Assembly: GCF_004361835.1 (NCBI RefSeq)
Contig: NZ_SNWD01000002.1
Coordinates: forward strand, 186,001-250,000
DNA: 64,000 nt
Source of the DNA: Stakelama pacifica
GTDB taxonomy: Bacteria > Pseudomonadota > Alphaproteobacteria > Sphingomonadales > Sphingomonadaceae
Direction: 5' to 3'
Position 1 is the stretch's first letter. Each line of letters opens with the position of its first letter. Both the position numbers and the translations under genes were made by a program. Below, piece after piece: positions 9,414 to 18,131 of this stretch. The notes beneath the pieces are model-generated. The model was given only the letters and a program-made list of their open reading frames with translations. It did not search any database and was not told the origin of the DNA.

Positions 9414-9582
9414 CTGCATGGATGGCGACCGATCCACCCGCCGTCATGCCGGCGCACGCTCGCATATGCTGCCGGTGCGCTGCTCCGTTCTCCCCAAGCC
9501 TCCCGCAGACCCCAGCTTTCGCCGGGGTGACGGCTGGTGGCGAGGATCCCGATACTCGGATAGGTCGGCATAAACGCAGCCC
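9414..9582. repeat. 169-bp dispersed repeat, copy A
   Basis: This stretch matches 61380-61547 over its whole length, apart from a divergent block near 9459-9475. Shared blocks include CCGCCGTCATGCCGGCGCA, CTCCGTTCTCCCCAA, GACCCCAGCTTTCGC and GCATAAACGC. The CGTCATGCCGGCG block and the GCCGGGGTGACG block form inverted-repeat-like ends of a core. Both copies lie directly downstream of a plus-strand gene (dinB here, an HxlR regulator there). Nothing in it encodes a plausible protein. The flanking 9339-9413 is C-rich intergenic sequence with no gene. Confidence 0.85.
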
Positions 9583-9610
9583 GCTATCAATTCACACATC
9601 CGCCCGCCAA

Positions 9611-9650
9611 AAAACACAAGGCCCGCCCGGTTTCCCGGACGGGCCTTTTT
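9611..9650. terminator. Bidirectional Rho-independent terminator
   Basis: AAGGCCCGCCCGG (9618-9630) pairs with CCGGACGGGCCTT (9635-9647), a 13-bp stem with one mismatch and a TTTC loop. The stem ends in a T-run on the plus strand, and the minus strand reads GTGTTTTTT after the stem. It lies between the converging dinB and degP genes and can stop both. Confidence 0.93.
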
Positions 9651-9681
9651 CACCGCGTCATGCGTGGTGCTTTTTCAGCGA

Positions 9682-11202
9682 TTATTCGTCATCACCATTA
9701 TCGATGCCCACCGCAACATAGGCGCTGACATTATTGTGGCGGACATAGAGCAGCACCTGGCTGCGCCCTGCGGCCTTCGCCTTGGCAACCACACTGCCTA
9801 GTTCGGCGGCGGAGGTCACCGGCACGCGGTTCGCCGAATAGATGATATCGCCCCGGCTCAGACCCTTTTGCGCGGCATCGCTCGACGGGTCGGCACCGAC
9901 CACGACCACGCCCTTGGTATCGGCCGACACGCCCAGCTGACGCGCGATGCGCGGCGTGATCTCAGTCACATTGATGCCGAGCGATTCGGTCGGGCTCTTG
10001 GTCTCTGAATCAGGGTTCTGCGGAATGCCCTCATCGTCCCCCTGGCTGAACTGGGAAAGCTCGCTTTCGGGCGGCCGCTGAGCGAGCGTCGCACGCACCG
10101 TCATCCGCTTGCCATCGCGCAGCACTTCGAACGGGATGGTTTCACCCGGCTTCACATTGGCGACCAGATAGCTCAGCGACTGTTCGTTGGTGACGTCCTT
10201 GCCATCAACCTTCAGAACGAGATCGCCCTGCTTGATCCCGGCCTTCGCCGCCGGACCGCCCGGTTCGACCCCGGCGATCAGTTCGCCCTTGCCGCGCTCG
10301 ACGCCCAGTGCGTCATAAATATCGTCAGTCATCGGCTGAATCTGCACGCCCAGATAGCCGCGCTGAACCTTGTCGCCCTTCATCAGGGTGTTGACGATCG
10401 GCTGCGCCTCGGTCGCCGGGATCGCGAAGCCGATGCCGACATTGCCGCCCGAGGGCGAGAGGATTTGTGAATTGATGCCAATCACATTGCCCTGCATGTC
10501 GAACATCGGGCCACCGGAATTGCCCCGGTTGATCGCGGCATCGGTCTGAATGAAGCGGTCATAAGGGCCTCCGCCGGTCACGCGGTGAACGGCGGAAATT
10601 ATACCCGCAGTCACCGACGATCCGATACCGAAAGGCTGACCGATCGCGATCACCCAGTCGCCGACGCGCGCCGAATCGGAATTGCCGAATTTGACGAAGG
10701 GCAGGTTGGTGCCGTCGATCTTCAGCACCGCAAGGTCGGAGGCGGGATCGTTGCCGATCAGCTTCGCCTTATATTCCTTGCCGTTGGTCAGCGTCACGGT
10801 GATCGTCTGCACCACCGCATTGGCGCTGCCCGCTGCGATCACGTGGTTGTTGGTGACGACATAGCCGTCGGGCGAAATCAGAAAGCCCGAGCCGAGCGAT
10901 TCCGCCTCACGCGTGACCGGACGCCCGCCCCCCTGCTGCCCGAAAAACTGTTCGAACGGCGTTCCGGCGAACGGGTTGGCATTCACCTTCACCTTTTGCG
11001 TGGTGGAGATGTTGACCACCGCCGGCTGCAGCTTTTCCACCATATCGGCGAAGCTGGCAGGCGCACCGGGGCGCGGCGCGACCTGCGCCATGTTGCTGCG
11101 GTCATTCTGCGCCGTCTGCGCGCCCGCCGGCTGTTGAATCGTCATCGAAGCGGCTGCGCCGCCGAGGAGTAGTGCGGTGGTGATCGCGTAAGCGTAGCGC
11201 AC
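9682..11202 (-). CDS. degP: Periplasmic serine protease/chaperone, DegP/HtrA (Do) family
   Basis: About 506 residues with an N-terminal signal sequence (MRYAYAITTALLLGGAAAS). The protease domain has the triad His in TNNHVIAA (about 120), Asp in SDLAVLK (about 156) and Ser in RGNSGGPMF (about 229). Two PDZ domains follow, starting near GYLGVQIQPM and near GINVTEITP. I start it at the GTG at 11202, because AGAGGA lies about 9 nt upstream; the TTG at 11220 would put that site inside the gene. It degrades or refolds misfolded envelope proteins. It follows hflK-hflC on the same strand with a 100-bp gap, consistent with a shared quality-control unit, and ends at the strong terminator at 9611-9650. 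Confidence 0.95.
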   Translation of the reverse strand: MRYAYAITTALLLGGAAASMTIQQPAGAQTAQNDRSNMAQVAPRPGAPASFADMVEKLQPAVVNISTTQKVKVNANPFAGTPFEQFFGQQGGGRPVTREAESLGSGFLISPDGYVVTNNHVIAAGSANAVVQTITVTLTNGKEYKAKLIGNDPASDLAVLKIDGTNLPFVKFGNSDSARVGDWVIAIGQPFGIGSSVTAGIISAVHRVTGGGPYDRFIQTDAAINRGNSGGPMFDMQGNVIGINSQILSPSGGNVGIGFAIPATEAQPIVNTLMKGDKVQRGYLGVQIQPMTDDIYDALGVERGKGELIAGVEPGGPAAKAGIKQGDLVLKVDGKDVTNEQSLSYLVANVKPGETIPFEVLRDGKRMTVRATLAQRPPESELSQFSQGDDEGIPQNPDSETKSPTESLGINVTEITPRIARQLGVSADTKGVVVVGADPSSDAAQKGLSRGDIIYSANRVPVTSAAELGSVVAKAKAAGRSQVLLYVRHNNVSAYVAVGIDNGDDE

Positions 11203-11302
11203 GGATATCGGTCCTCTCAAAATTGCGTGGGGAGTAGCATCAATACGGGTTCATGCCGCAGAAATGCTGAACCTCGTTTGAATATGAACGAAACTGGGCA
11301 CT

Positions 11303-12160
11303 CTATTCCCCGACAAATTCTTTAAGATATTCATTGTCGGGCGAAAGAATGATGTTCGTCTTGCCCTCCGGATTCGTTCCGTCCACGCCGAACGTATGGC
11401 GATAGGACTGCATGGCGCGCCAGAAATCATAGAATTTCGGGTCTTTGCCGAAACTGTCGGCATAGATTTTGGCGGCCTGCGCATCGGCATCGGCGCGAAT
11501 GATCTGTGCGGTCTTGAGCCCCTGTGCGCGAATCGTCAGCGCCTCCTGCTCGCGCGCGGTGCGCATGCGCTGGAACGCGCTTTGCAGGGGGCTGCCGCTC
11601 GGAAGGTCGGCATGCTTGATCCGGACATCGACGATCTGAACGCCATATTGGCGAGCCACACGGTTCAGGCCGGTCTGGATATTCTCCATCACCTGCCCGC
11701 GTTCCGGGCTGAGCAATGCCGCGAACTCACGCTTGCCGAGCTCATTGCGCAGTGCAGAGCCGAGCAGCGGCGCCAGCGCGGTGCGCACTGCCTCTTCCGA
11801 CCCCGCCGTCACGACCATGCGCAGCGGATCGACGATCCGGAACCGGGCAAAGGCGTCGACCTCCAGCCGGAGCTGGTCGGTCGAGAGCACCGGCTGATTG
11901 TCGAGTTCGAGGTCGAGCACCCGCTTGTCGACCCATACGATATGATCGACGAACGGAATTTTCGCGATCACTCCGGCGCCGCTTTTGCCGAGCGGCGTAT
12001 CGGGGCGCCATTTGTTCACTGTCCGGATCGGCTGCTGGAACCGGAACACCACCGCCTGACGATATTCAGGAACGATCGTGAAGGTGTTGAGCAGGATGAG
12101 CACGACGACCAGTGCCGCAACGGCAAGGGTCACCGGATTGCGCAGGAAACCCCGGTTCAT
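11303..12160 (-). CDS. hflC: HflC, SPFH-domain subunit of the FtsH-modulating complex
   Basis: A 285-residue prohibitin-like protein with one N-terminal membrane helix (about 9-29) and an SPFH domain. The landmarks VVFRFQQPIRTV and VRIKHADLPSG and the REQEALTIRAQG coiled-coil segment are typical of HflC. With HflK it forms a large periplasm-facing cage around FtsH that limits proteolysis. Its ATG overlaps the hflK stop as ATGA, which fixes the start. Spacing and order (hflK, hflC, degP) match other alphaproteobacteria. Confidence 0.95.
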   Translation of the reverse strand: MNRGFLRNPVTLAVAALVVVLILLNTFTIVPEYRQAVVFRFQQPIRTVNKWRPDTPLGKSGAGVIAKIPFVDHIVWVDKRVLDLELDNQPVLSTDQLRLEVDAFARFRIVDPLRMVVTAGSEEAVRTALAPLLGSALRNELGKREFAALLSPERGQVMENIQTGLNRVARQYGVQIVDVRIKHADLPSGSPLQSAFQRMRTAREQEALTIRAQGLKTAQIIRADADAQAAKIYADSFGKDPKFYDFWRAMQSYRHTFGVDGTNPEGKTNIILSPDNEYLKEFVGE

Positions 12161-13293
12161 TGGCCACCTCCCTGCGCCTGCGATCCGCCGGACGAATCGC
12201 CTGTCGTCGGTGCGGGAACGCTTTTCGCGCCCGAATTCATCGGAAGATAGGGAACCACGCCCCTGGGCTCCACGATCGTCTTGTCGGACTTCGCCAGAAC
12301 CTTCTCCATGGTTTCATAATATAGCCGTCGACGAGTCACATCCGGTGCCAGCTTGTACTGGGCATAGATTTTGTCGAACTCGGCCGCCTCGCCCTGTGCG
12401 CCGGCAAGGATCTGCTGCGCATAAGCACGCGCCTGATTGATATTGGCCTGCGCATCCTGCTGCGCCGCAGTCACTTTCTTGAACGCCTCATCCACCTCTG
12501 CGGGGGGTGAGGAGTTCTTGATCGCGACGCCCTGAATAGCAACGCCCGCCTGATATTCGTTGAGCAGTTGCTGCATGCGCTGCGCCGCACGGCCTTCGAT
12601 CGCCGAACGACCGGCACCGATCGCTTCGTCCAGCGACACTTCGGCAAGCTCCTCACGCATCGCGCTTTCGGCGACCGCGCGCACCGTGTCTTCGGGATTG
12701 CGGATCTGGAACACATAATTTTGCGGATTGGAGACGTTCCAGCGCACCTGATAGCTGAGATCAACGATATTCTGGTCGCCGGTCAGCACCAGATTTTCGC
12801 CGCCGCCTTTCGGGAAGCTGTCTTCGCGAATCTTTTCGACATCGACCTTCTGCACCGATTCGATCGGCGCGGGCAGCGTCATCTTGACGCCGGGGCCGAG
12901 CGTTCGGGTGTAATTGCCGAACGTCGTCACCACGCCGCGCTGCTGCGGACCGATGATGTGGAAACAGGTGAAGACAAGCCACACCGCTATGATCACGACG
13001 ATCCCGGCGATCCACAGACCACGACCGCCCGGCGCCTGAAACCCGCCGCCGCCGCTGCCATCGCCGCCGGGGCCACCGCCGCCACGCCGGGCGCGTTTCA
13101 GAAAGTCGTCCAGCGAAGTCACGCTGCCGCTGCGCCGCCGCCCTTCGGGCGGAAACTGCCAGGGATTGCGCGGTCCGCCGCCATTGCCGCCGGAACCTTC
13201 GCCATCGCCAGAGCCCCCGCTTCCCCAGGGACCCTTATTCTCGCTCTTCAGGATCGCGCCGAACCGCGTCATCCACCCCGTCCAATAGACCAT
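12157..13293 (-). CDS. hflK: HflK, SPFH-domain subunit of the FtsH-modulating complex
   Basis: A 378-residue partner of HflC. The first 80 residues are Gly-rich and low complexity (GPWGSGGSGDGEGSGGNGG and GGGGPGGDGSGGGG). One membrane helix follows at about 94-114, then the SPFH domain with GIGPQQ-like HIIGPQQRGVVTTFG and the coiled-coil AQQDAQANINQARAYAQQI. The start at 13293 has AAAGG five bases upstream; an in-frame ATG at 13272 is a possible alternative giving 371 residues. It is divergent from mrp (71 bp), so that gap must hold both promoters. Confidence 0.95.
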   Translation of the reverse strand: MVYWTGWMTRFGAILKSENKGPWGSGGSGDGEGSGGNGGGPRNPWQFPPEGRRRSGSVTSLDDFLKRARRGGGGPGGDGSGGGGFQAPGGRGLWIAGIVVIIAVWLVFTCFHIIGPQQRGVVTTFGNYTRTLGPGVKMTLPAPIESVQKVDVEKIREDSFPKGGGENLVLTGDQNIVDLSYQVRWNVSNPQNYVFQIRNPEDTVRAVAESAMREELAEVSLDEAIGAGRSAIEGRAAQRMQQLLNEYQAGVAIQGVAIKNSSPPAEVDEAFKKVTAAQQDAQANINQARAYAQQILAGAQGEAAEFDKIYAQYKLAPDVTRRRLYYETMEKVLAKSDKTIVEPRGVVPYLPMNSGAKSVPAPTTGDSSGGSQAQGGGQ

Positions 13294-13364
13294 GCAGGCC
13301 TTTATAAGGACATGCGCGCCGATTTACAGTGGCGAGACGCCGATTTCCTATTATCTGCCCCCGC

Positions 13365-14330
13365 ATGACCGATGCAAAACAAGTGGAAGCAGCGCTTGGC
13401 CCCGTCGCCGCAGGGCGGGCAAGCGTTCGGATGAAAGACGGATGTGCCGATATCATCCTGGATGTTACCGGCCTGCCGCAGGCCGCGCGCGACGCACTTG
13501 AGGCGGATGTGAAGGGTGCGGCCGCCGCCGTTCCCGGCGTCGAGCAGGTGCGAATCGCGCAGACCCAAAGCCGGGTCGAGCGCACGCTGATCGCGATCGC
13601 GAGCGGCAAGGGCGGTGTCGGAAAATCGACCGTTTCGGCCAATCTCGCCATCGCTCTGGCGCGCGGCGGCCGAAAGGTCGGACTGGTCGATGCCGATATC
13701 TATGGCCCTTCCCAGCCCAAGCTGATGGGTGTCGAGGGAACCAAGCCGCAAGCGCGCGAAAAGACGCTGCTGCCCGTTCCCACCCCCTATGACGTTCCGA
13801 TCCTGTCGATGGGGCAGATGGTCGATGCGGGAAGCGCGCTCGCCTGGCGCGGGCCGATGGCGGCAAGTGCGCTAGGCCAGCTGGTCGATGCCGATTGGGG
13901 GGACAGGGACACGATCCTGATCGACCTGCCGCCCGGCACCGGCGATGTTCAGCTGACGATGGTGCAGAAGCATAAACCCGCAGGCGCTGTGATCGTTTGC
14001 ACGCCGCAGGACCTTGCGCTGATCGACGCCCGCCGCGCGATCGACCTGTTCACCAAAACGGGCGTGCCGATCCTTGGCATTGTCGAGAATATGGCGGGCT
14101 ATACCTGTCCCGAATGCGGTGCGATTTCCGATCCGTTCGGGCGCGGCGGCGCGGAAGCGGCGGCGAACGATCTCGGCGTACCCTTTCTTGGCCGCATCCC
14201 GCTCGATATCGCGATCCGCACCAGCTCCGATGCGGGCACGCCGCCCGCCGCCGGGAACGGTGCCGAAGCAGAGGCGTTCGTCGGCATAGCAAAGAAGGTC
14301 GCCGAGCGAATCGCGACGCTGAAAGGATAA
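13365..14330 (+). CDS. mrp: Mrp/ApbC iron-sulfur cluster carrier ATPase
   Basis: A 321-residue P-loop ATPase that carries 4Fe-4S clusters to apoproteins. The first 70 residues are a MIP18/DUF59-like domain. The deviant Walker A is SGKGGVGKS (about 80-88), with a following LVDADIYGPSQP switch region and IDLPPGTGDVQL. The cluster-bridging cysteines are C248 and C251 in YTCPECG. The start at 13365 is chosen because the family begins shortly before the KQVEAAL helix and the upstream start at 13329 adds an Arg-rich tail. It is followed 6 bp later by the CoA-binding protein gene. Confidence 0.93.
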   Translation: MTDAKQVEAALGPVAAGRASVRMKDGCADIILDVTGLPQAARDALEADVKGAAAAVPGVEQVRIAQTQSRVERTLIAIASGKGGVGKSTVSANLAIALARGGRKVGLVDADIYGPSQPKLMGVEGTKPQAREKTLLPVPTPYDVPILSMGQMVDAGSALAWRGPMAASALGQLVDADWGDRDTILIDLPPGTGDVQLTMVQKHKPAGAVIVCTPQDLALIDARRAIDLFTKTGVPILGIVENMAGYTCPECGAISDPFGRGGAEAAANDLGVPFLGRIPLDIAIRTSSDAGTPPAAGNGAEAEAFVGIAKKVAERIATLKG

Positions 14331-14336
14331 AACGCC

Positions 14337-14762
14337 ATGCCGCTTACCCGCGATGAGGATATCAAAGCGCTGCTCGAAGAGGTGCGGACAATCGCGATGA
14401 TCGGCGCGTCCGACCGGCCGGACCGCGCATCGAACGGCGTGATGAAATTCCTGCAGGATCAGGGCTATCGCGTGATCCCGATCAACCCGTCGATCACCGG
14501 CGAGCATGTCCATGGCGAATTCGTCTTCCGCGATCTGGAGCAGATCGAGAAGGTCGACATGGTTGATATCTTTCGCAACTCAGACGCCGCGGGCGAGGCA
14601 GTCGATCAGGCGATCGCCCATGGCGCGAAGGCGGTGTGGATGCAGCTAGGCGTGGTCAACGAAGAAGCGGCGGCCCGCGCCGAAGCGGCGGGGCTGAAAG
14701 TCGTGATGGACCGCTGCCCCAAGATCGAAATCCCCCGGCTCGGCATCGCACCGGTGGGGTAA
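14337..14762 (+). CDS. CoA-binding domain protein (YccU family)
   Basis: A 141-residue single-domain protein with a CoA-binding Rossmann fold, as in E. coli YccU. The nucleotide-binding loop is MIGASDRPDRASNGVM (about 21-36), followed by PINP and VDMVDIFRN. YccU-like proteins bind CoA; their physiological role is not settled. It follows mrp with a 6-bp gap, so the two are almost certainly cotranscribed, and it ends 7 bp before the convergent large HAD gene. Confidence 0.9.
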   Translation: MPLTRDEDIKALLEEVRTIAMIGASDRPDRASNGVMKFLQDQGYRVIPINPSITGEHVHGEFVFRDLEQIEKVDMVDIFRNSDAAGEAVDQAIAHGAKAVWMQLGVVNEEAAARAEAAGLKVVMDRCPKIEIPRLGIAPVG

Positions 14763-14769
14763 ACCGAAA

Positions 14770-17178
14770 TTAGCGCGCCGCTCCTGCCGACACGCGCTCA
14801 GTCGCAGTGACCGCAGCGGTGGTCGGTGAAGGCGCACGCTCGACAAGCGGGCGGAAAGCGACGGATAGCAGCATCGGCGGGCCGCCGATAATTTCGGGGA
14901 TCGGCGGCACCATCAGAAAGCCGCTTTCTTCGCATTGGAAAAGGTACGGCGCGACCTGAGCCATACCCTCCAGCGTCGGAACTGCATCGACCGCCTCCTG
15001 CTTGGCCGCGCTGCTATCGTCTTTGAACCGATCGACCGGCACGAAGCGGGCGGAAGCGATCTGCACCCATTCGTATTTTTTCCCGAACTGGATACCGACC
15101 GCATATTGGCCAGCGCCGACCGGGACATGGACCGCGAAATATCCCTCATGCGTCGGCGAGGCTTTTACGCTTGACGGGACAACGTCCCGACCGTCGGCCA
15201 GCAGAATATCGATATCGAAACCGCTGTCACAGAAATCAGCGTGACGAAGGTCGAGGCCGCAGCGCCGCTGCGCGAACAGCGACAGGTTGAGCGGCAAGCC
15301 GTGCCCGCGCAGCTCGGCGGGCAGGTACATGCGATCGGCGCCTTTGAGGTAGAAAAGCCCCTGATCCTTCAGCCCCGCCGCCGCGATATCGGGGTCGAAC
15401 AGCTTCACCACCTCATCGCCGCCCAAATTGACGTCATGTTCGAACTGTTCGAGCACTGCCAGCTCCTCAGGCTGGGGCAGGAACATCAGGCGTGACAGCA
15501 CCGCAGCCGCCGCGCGACAGTCGATCGCCCCGTCCGGAACCTGCACCCGCACAATCGCGCTACCATCGGCAAGCGCATAACCGACGGTGCCCTTCTGCGC
15601 CGCTTCGCGCGTATCGCTCTGACGCCCCTTGAGGCTGACGTCACGGCGTACCGTCTCACCCGTTTCGGTATAGTCGATGACCGACCCTTGCGCCGCTGTG
15701 CAAAGCTGTTCGAGCACCGCGACATTGGCCGCCATCGCTTCCAGCGTATCGGCGTCATGCGTCGATCCGTCGAACAACCCCGCTTTGTCGAAGCCCGTCA
15801 CATCCTGTTCGCGCAGGATCAGATAGCGACCCGCGACATCAACGCCCAGCCGCTCGCGCAGCACCGGCTCGATCTGATTCTGCACCGTGCCGTTATAGCC
15901 AAGATCGATCACCATCAGCGTATCGCCCGGCGCGATATCGATTTCGCGCCGCAGATACGCCTCCAGCCGGTCGCCATAGGCACGGGAGCGCATCTGGATC
16001 GCTTTGCTTTTTTGCGGAGTCGCAAGAATGCGGTGCAGCGCGACCGCCTCACCCTTTTGCGGCAAAGCGTCGCAAATCGTCCGCACCTCCTCATCGGTAA
16101 AGTGAAGCTGGCGAAGCATATCGGCGGACGTGCCATTGCCGATTTCCGCCTCGATATAGTCCTGAAGCCGTTCGGGCGTATCGATGCTCGCCGCGATCGC
16201 AGTGAAACGGCTGAGTTCGATCGCATGGCTGCCCGCGTGCGGAAACATCGCGTCGAACACCCGGCGCGGCAAATGGCCGTCGCGCATCAGGAACAGGCGA
16301 TGCACCCGGCCGCCCTTCGCTTCCAAAGCTTCGCTTTCACGCGCCACCCAGCGCGCGAACGGGGCGAGCACGGGACCGAGTACGCTGAAACCAAGCGCCT
16401 CGGCCGGATCGTCGATCCTCGGTTCGCCCGCCGCCAGCGTCGCGCGGTGCGGCTGAAACGCCATCTCGCCGATATCGACCAGCCCGCCCGATGCCGCTTC
16501 CAGCCGCAGCCGCTGCACGGTTTCGGGGCGGAACTGCAGAAGATGCAATGCGGGGATGCCGAGCTTCTGCGCCGCTTCCAGATCAGCGCGCGGATTGTCG
16601 CCGATATGCAGGACGCGCGCCGCTTTGGTCTTCATCTCCTTCAGCATGACGCCGAGCAGGCCCTCGCTCTTCGACTTGCCCTGATCGGACGAGGAGAAGA
16701 TCCGGTCGATCAGCGCGGCGACATCCTCGCCCGCGCTCGCCGCGATCAGGGCGCGGAGCTGTTTCGCGCTCAGATAGGTGTCGCTGACGATCACGACCGT
16801 TTTTCCGGCCGCCTTCGCCCGGCGCATCAGTTCCACGGTGGGCGCAAAGGCGAAACAGTGCCGCGCCTCCAGATCCAGCTCAGCCTGCACCGCGGCCGCG
16901 CGTGCCTCGTCATCGGCATTGGGGAAAAGCTGCGCGTAAATCTCGGCGATCTTCGCTTCGTTGCGGCCATGGCGAAGCACGGTCGAACGACGTGCATGTT
17001 GTTCGGCCCAGATGCGCTGTTGCTGAGTCACGCCGGGAAGCAGGCGGAACAGGTCGTGCGGCGCGTGGCAGTCGCGCCACAGCAGCGTGTCGAAACAATC
17101 GAGCGAGAGAATCCTGACGCTGTCGCGCCCTTCCAAAGCGTCGGGCAATGCGTGCGGCAGGATGGTGCTATCGGTCAT
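14770..17178 (-). CDS. Large HAD-superfamily protein (COG5610-like), 802 aa
   Basis: Residues 20-225 form a HAD hydrolase domain: motif I LSLDCFDTLLW (nucleophile D27), motif II VSDTYLS (S131), a lysine near 168 in DQGKSKSEG, and motif IV HIGDNPRADLEAA. A second region (about 245-480) contains LFLMRDGHLPRRVF and VIDLGYNGTVQNQI, resembling the tail of COG5610 predicted hydrolases. The remaining 320 residues match nothing I recognise. In motif I the position two after D27 is Phe rather than the Asp that phosphatases use as general acid. COG5610-type proteins often sit in LPS or capsule clusters, but this gene stands alone. Substrate unknown. Confidence 0.7.
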   Translation of the reverse strand: MTDSTILPHALPDALEGRDSVRILSLDCFDTLLWRDCHAPHDLFRLLPGVTQQQRIWAEQHARRSTVLRHGRNEAKIAEIYAQLFPNADDEARAAAVQAELDLEARHCFAFAPTVELMRRAKAAGKTVVIVSDTYLSAKQLRALIAASAGEDVAALIDRIFSSSDQGKSKSEGLLGVMLKEMKTKAARVLHIGDNPRADLEAAQKLGIPALHLLQFRPETVQRLRLEAASGGLVDIGEMAFQPHRATLAAGEPRIDDPAEALGFSVLGPVLAPFARWVARESEALEAKGGRVHRLFLMRDGHLPRRVFDAMFPHAGSHAIELSRFTAIAASIDTPERLQDYIEAEIGNGTSADMLRQLHFTDEEVRTICDALPQKGEAVALHRILATPQKSKAIQMRSRAYGDRLEAYLRREIDIAPGDTLMVIDLGYNGTVQNQIEPVLRERLGVDVAGRYLILREQDVTGFDKAGLFDGSTHDADTLEAMAANVAVLEQLCTAAQGSVIDYTETGETVRRDVSLKGRQSDTREAAQKGTVGYALADGSAIVRVQVPDGAIDCRAAAAVLSRLMFLPQPEELAVLEQFEHDVNLGGDEVVKLFDPDIAAAGLKDQGLFYLKGADRMYLPAELRGHGLPLNLSLFAQRRCGLDLRHADFCDSGFDIDILLADGRDVVPSSVKASPTHEGYFAVHVPVGAGQYAVGIQFGKKYEWVQIASARFVPVDRFKDDSSAAKQEAVDAVPTLEGMAQVAPYLFQCEESGFLMVPPIPEIIGGPPMLLSVAFRPLVERAPSPTTAAVTATERVSAGAAR

Positions 17179-17265
17179 GTGAACTCCCCGGAACCGATAG
17201 CTTTATAGAATGCTAACCGGCCCGCCGGTCGGAACATCCTTAACGCTTCGGTTCGAAAGGAGCTT

Positions 17266-17294
17266 GTCGGCGGAGCCGGTGGGGCTCCGCCGAC
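17266..17294. terminator. Perfect 12-bp GC hairpin after dapD
   Basis: GTCGGCGGAGCC and GGCTCCGCCGAC are perfectly complementary around a 5-nt loop, starting 8 nt beyond the dapD stop. Neither side carries a T-run, so it is either a terminator acting without a U-tract or an mRNA 3'-end stabiliser. It also lies about 90 bp upstream of the large HAD gene. Confidence 0.55.
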
Positions 17295-17302
17295 GAAAGA
17301 AA

Positions 17303-18130
17303 TCAGTCGCGCAGCAGTTCGTTGATGCTGGTTTTCGCGCGCGTGCCTTCATCAACCTGTTTGATGATGACCGCGCAATACAGCGCCGGCTTACCGTCGC
17401 CGCCGCCCAGCGATCCGGGCACGACTACGGAATAAGGCGGCACTTCACCGCGCGTGACTTCGCCGGTTTCGCGGTTCACGATCTTGGTCGATTTGCCGAG
17501 ATACACGCCCATCGACAGCACCGCGCCTTCACCGACGCGAACGCCCTCGGCGACTTCGGCGCGCGCGCCGATGAATGCGCCGTCACCGATGATCACCGGA
17601 TCGGCCTGAAGCGGTTCGAGCACGCCGCCGATGCCCGCCCCGCCCGACAGATGGACGTTGCGCCCGATCTGCGCGCAGCTTCCCACCGTCGCCCAGGTAT
17701 CGACCATCGTGCCTTCGCCCACATAAGCGCCGATATTGACGAAGCTGGGCATCAGCACCGCGCCCTTGCCGATATACGCGCCATGGCGGACGATCGCGCC
17801 GGGCACCGCGCGGAAGCCGCCGGCGCGGAACGCCGCGTCGTCCCAGCCGTCAAATTTGCTCGGCACCTTGTCCCACCAGTGCGTGCCGCCGGGGCCGCCG
17901 GGAATCGCCTGCATATCGTTCAGCCGGAACGACAGCAGCACCGCCTTTTTCAGCCATTGATTGACGCGCCAGCCGCCGTTTCCGTCCGGCTCCGCAACGC
18001 GCGCTTCGCCCGAATCGAGCAGGCGCAGCGCCTCCGTCACTGCATCGCGAATATCGCCCCGCGTTTCGGTCGAAACCGATGCGCGGTCCTCCCATCCCTG
18101 ATCGATGACGGTCTGCAACGCTTCGCTCAA
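17303..18130 (-). CDS. dapD: Tetrahydrodipicolinate N-succinyltransferase
   Basis: A 275-residue left-handed beta-helix acyltransferase that succinylates tetrahydrodipicolinate in the lysine/meso-DAP pathway. The hexapeptide-repeat region runs from about residue 100 to 230 (for example [20 protein letters not shown] and [10 protein letters not shown]), and [14 protein letters not shown] is a DapD hallmark. I start it at the TTG at 18130, because a perfect AGGAGG lies 6 nt upstream and the length then equals E. coli DapD (274). A longer in-frame ATG at 18166 would lie inside the preceding gene. The AGGAGG is embedded in the last codons of that gene, so the two are probably coupled. Confidence 0.93.
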   Translation of the reverse strand: MSEALQTVIDQGWEDRASVSTETRGDIRDAVTEALRLLDSGEARVAEPDGNGGWRVNQWLKKAVLLSFRLNDMQAIPGGPGGTHWWDKVPSKFDGWDDAAFRAGGFRAVPGAIVRHGAYIGKGAVLMPSFVNIGAYVGEGTMVDTWATVGSCAQIGRNVHLSGGAGIGGVLEPLQADPVIIGDGAFIGARAEVAEGVRVGEGAVLSMGVYLGKSTKIVNRETGEVTRGEVPPYSVVVPGSLGGGDGKPALYCAVIIKQVDEGTRAKTSINELLRD

Positions 18131-18131
18131 C

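Noticed and set aside
13021..13230. GC-rich repeats in the hflK 5' part as a repeat array
   Set aside because: They are codons of the Gly-rich N-terminal region that HflK proteins commonly have; there are no regular units.
17230..17255. GGAAC...GGTTC near 17230-17255 as an EcfG promoter
   Set aside because: Spacing of about 15 nt and orientation toward the dapD 3' end leave no gene for it to drive.
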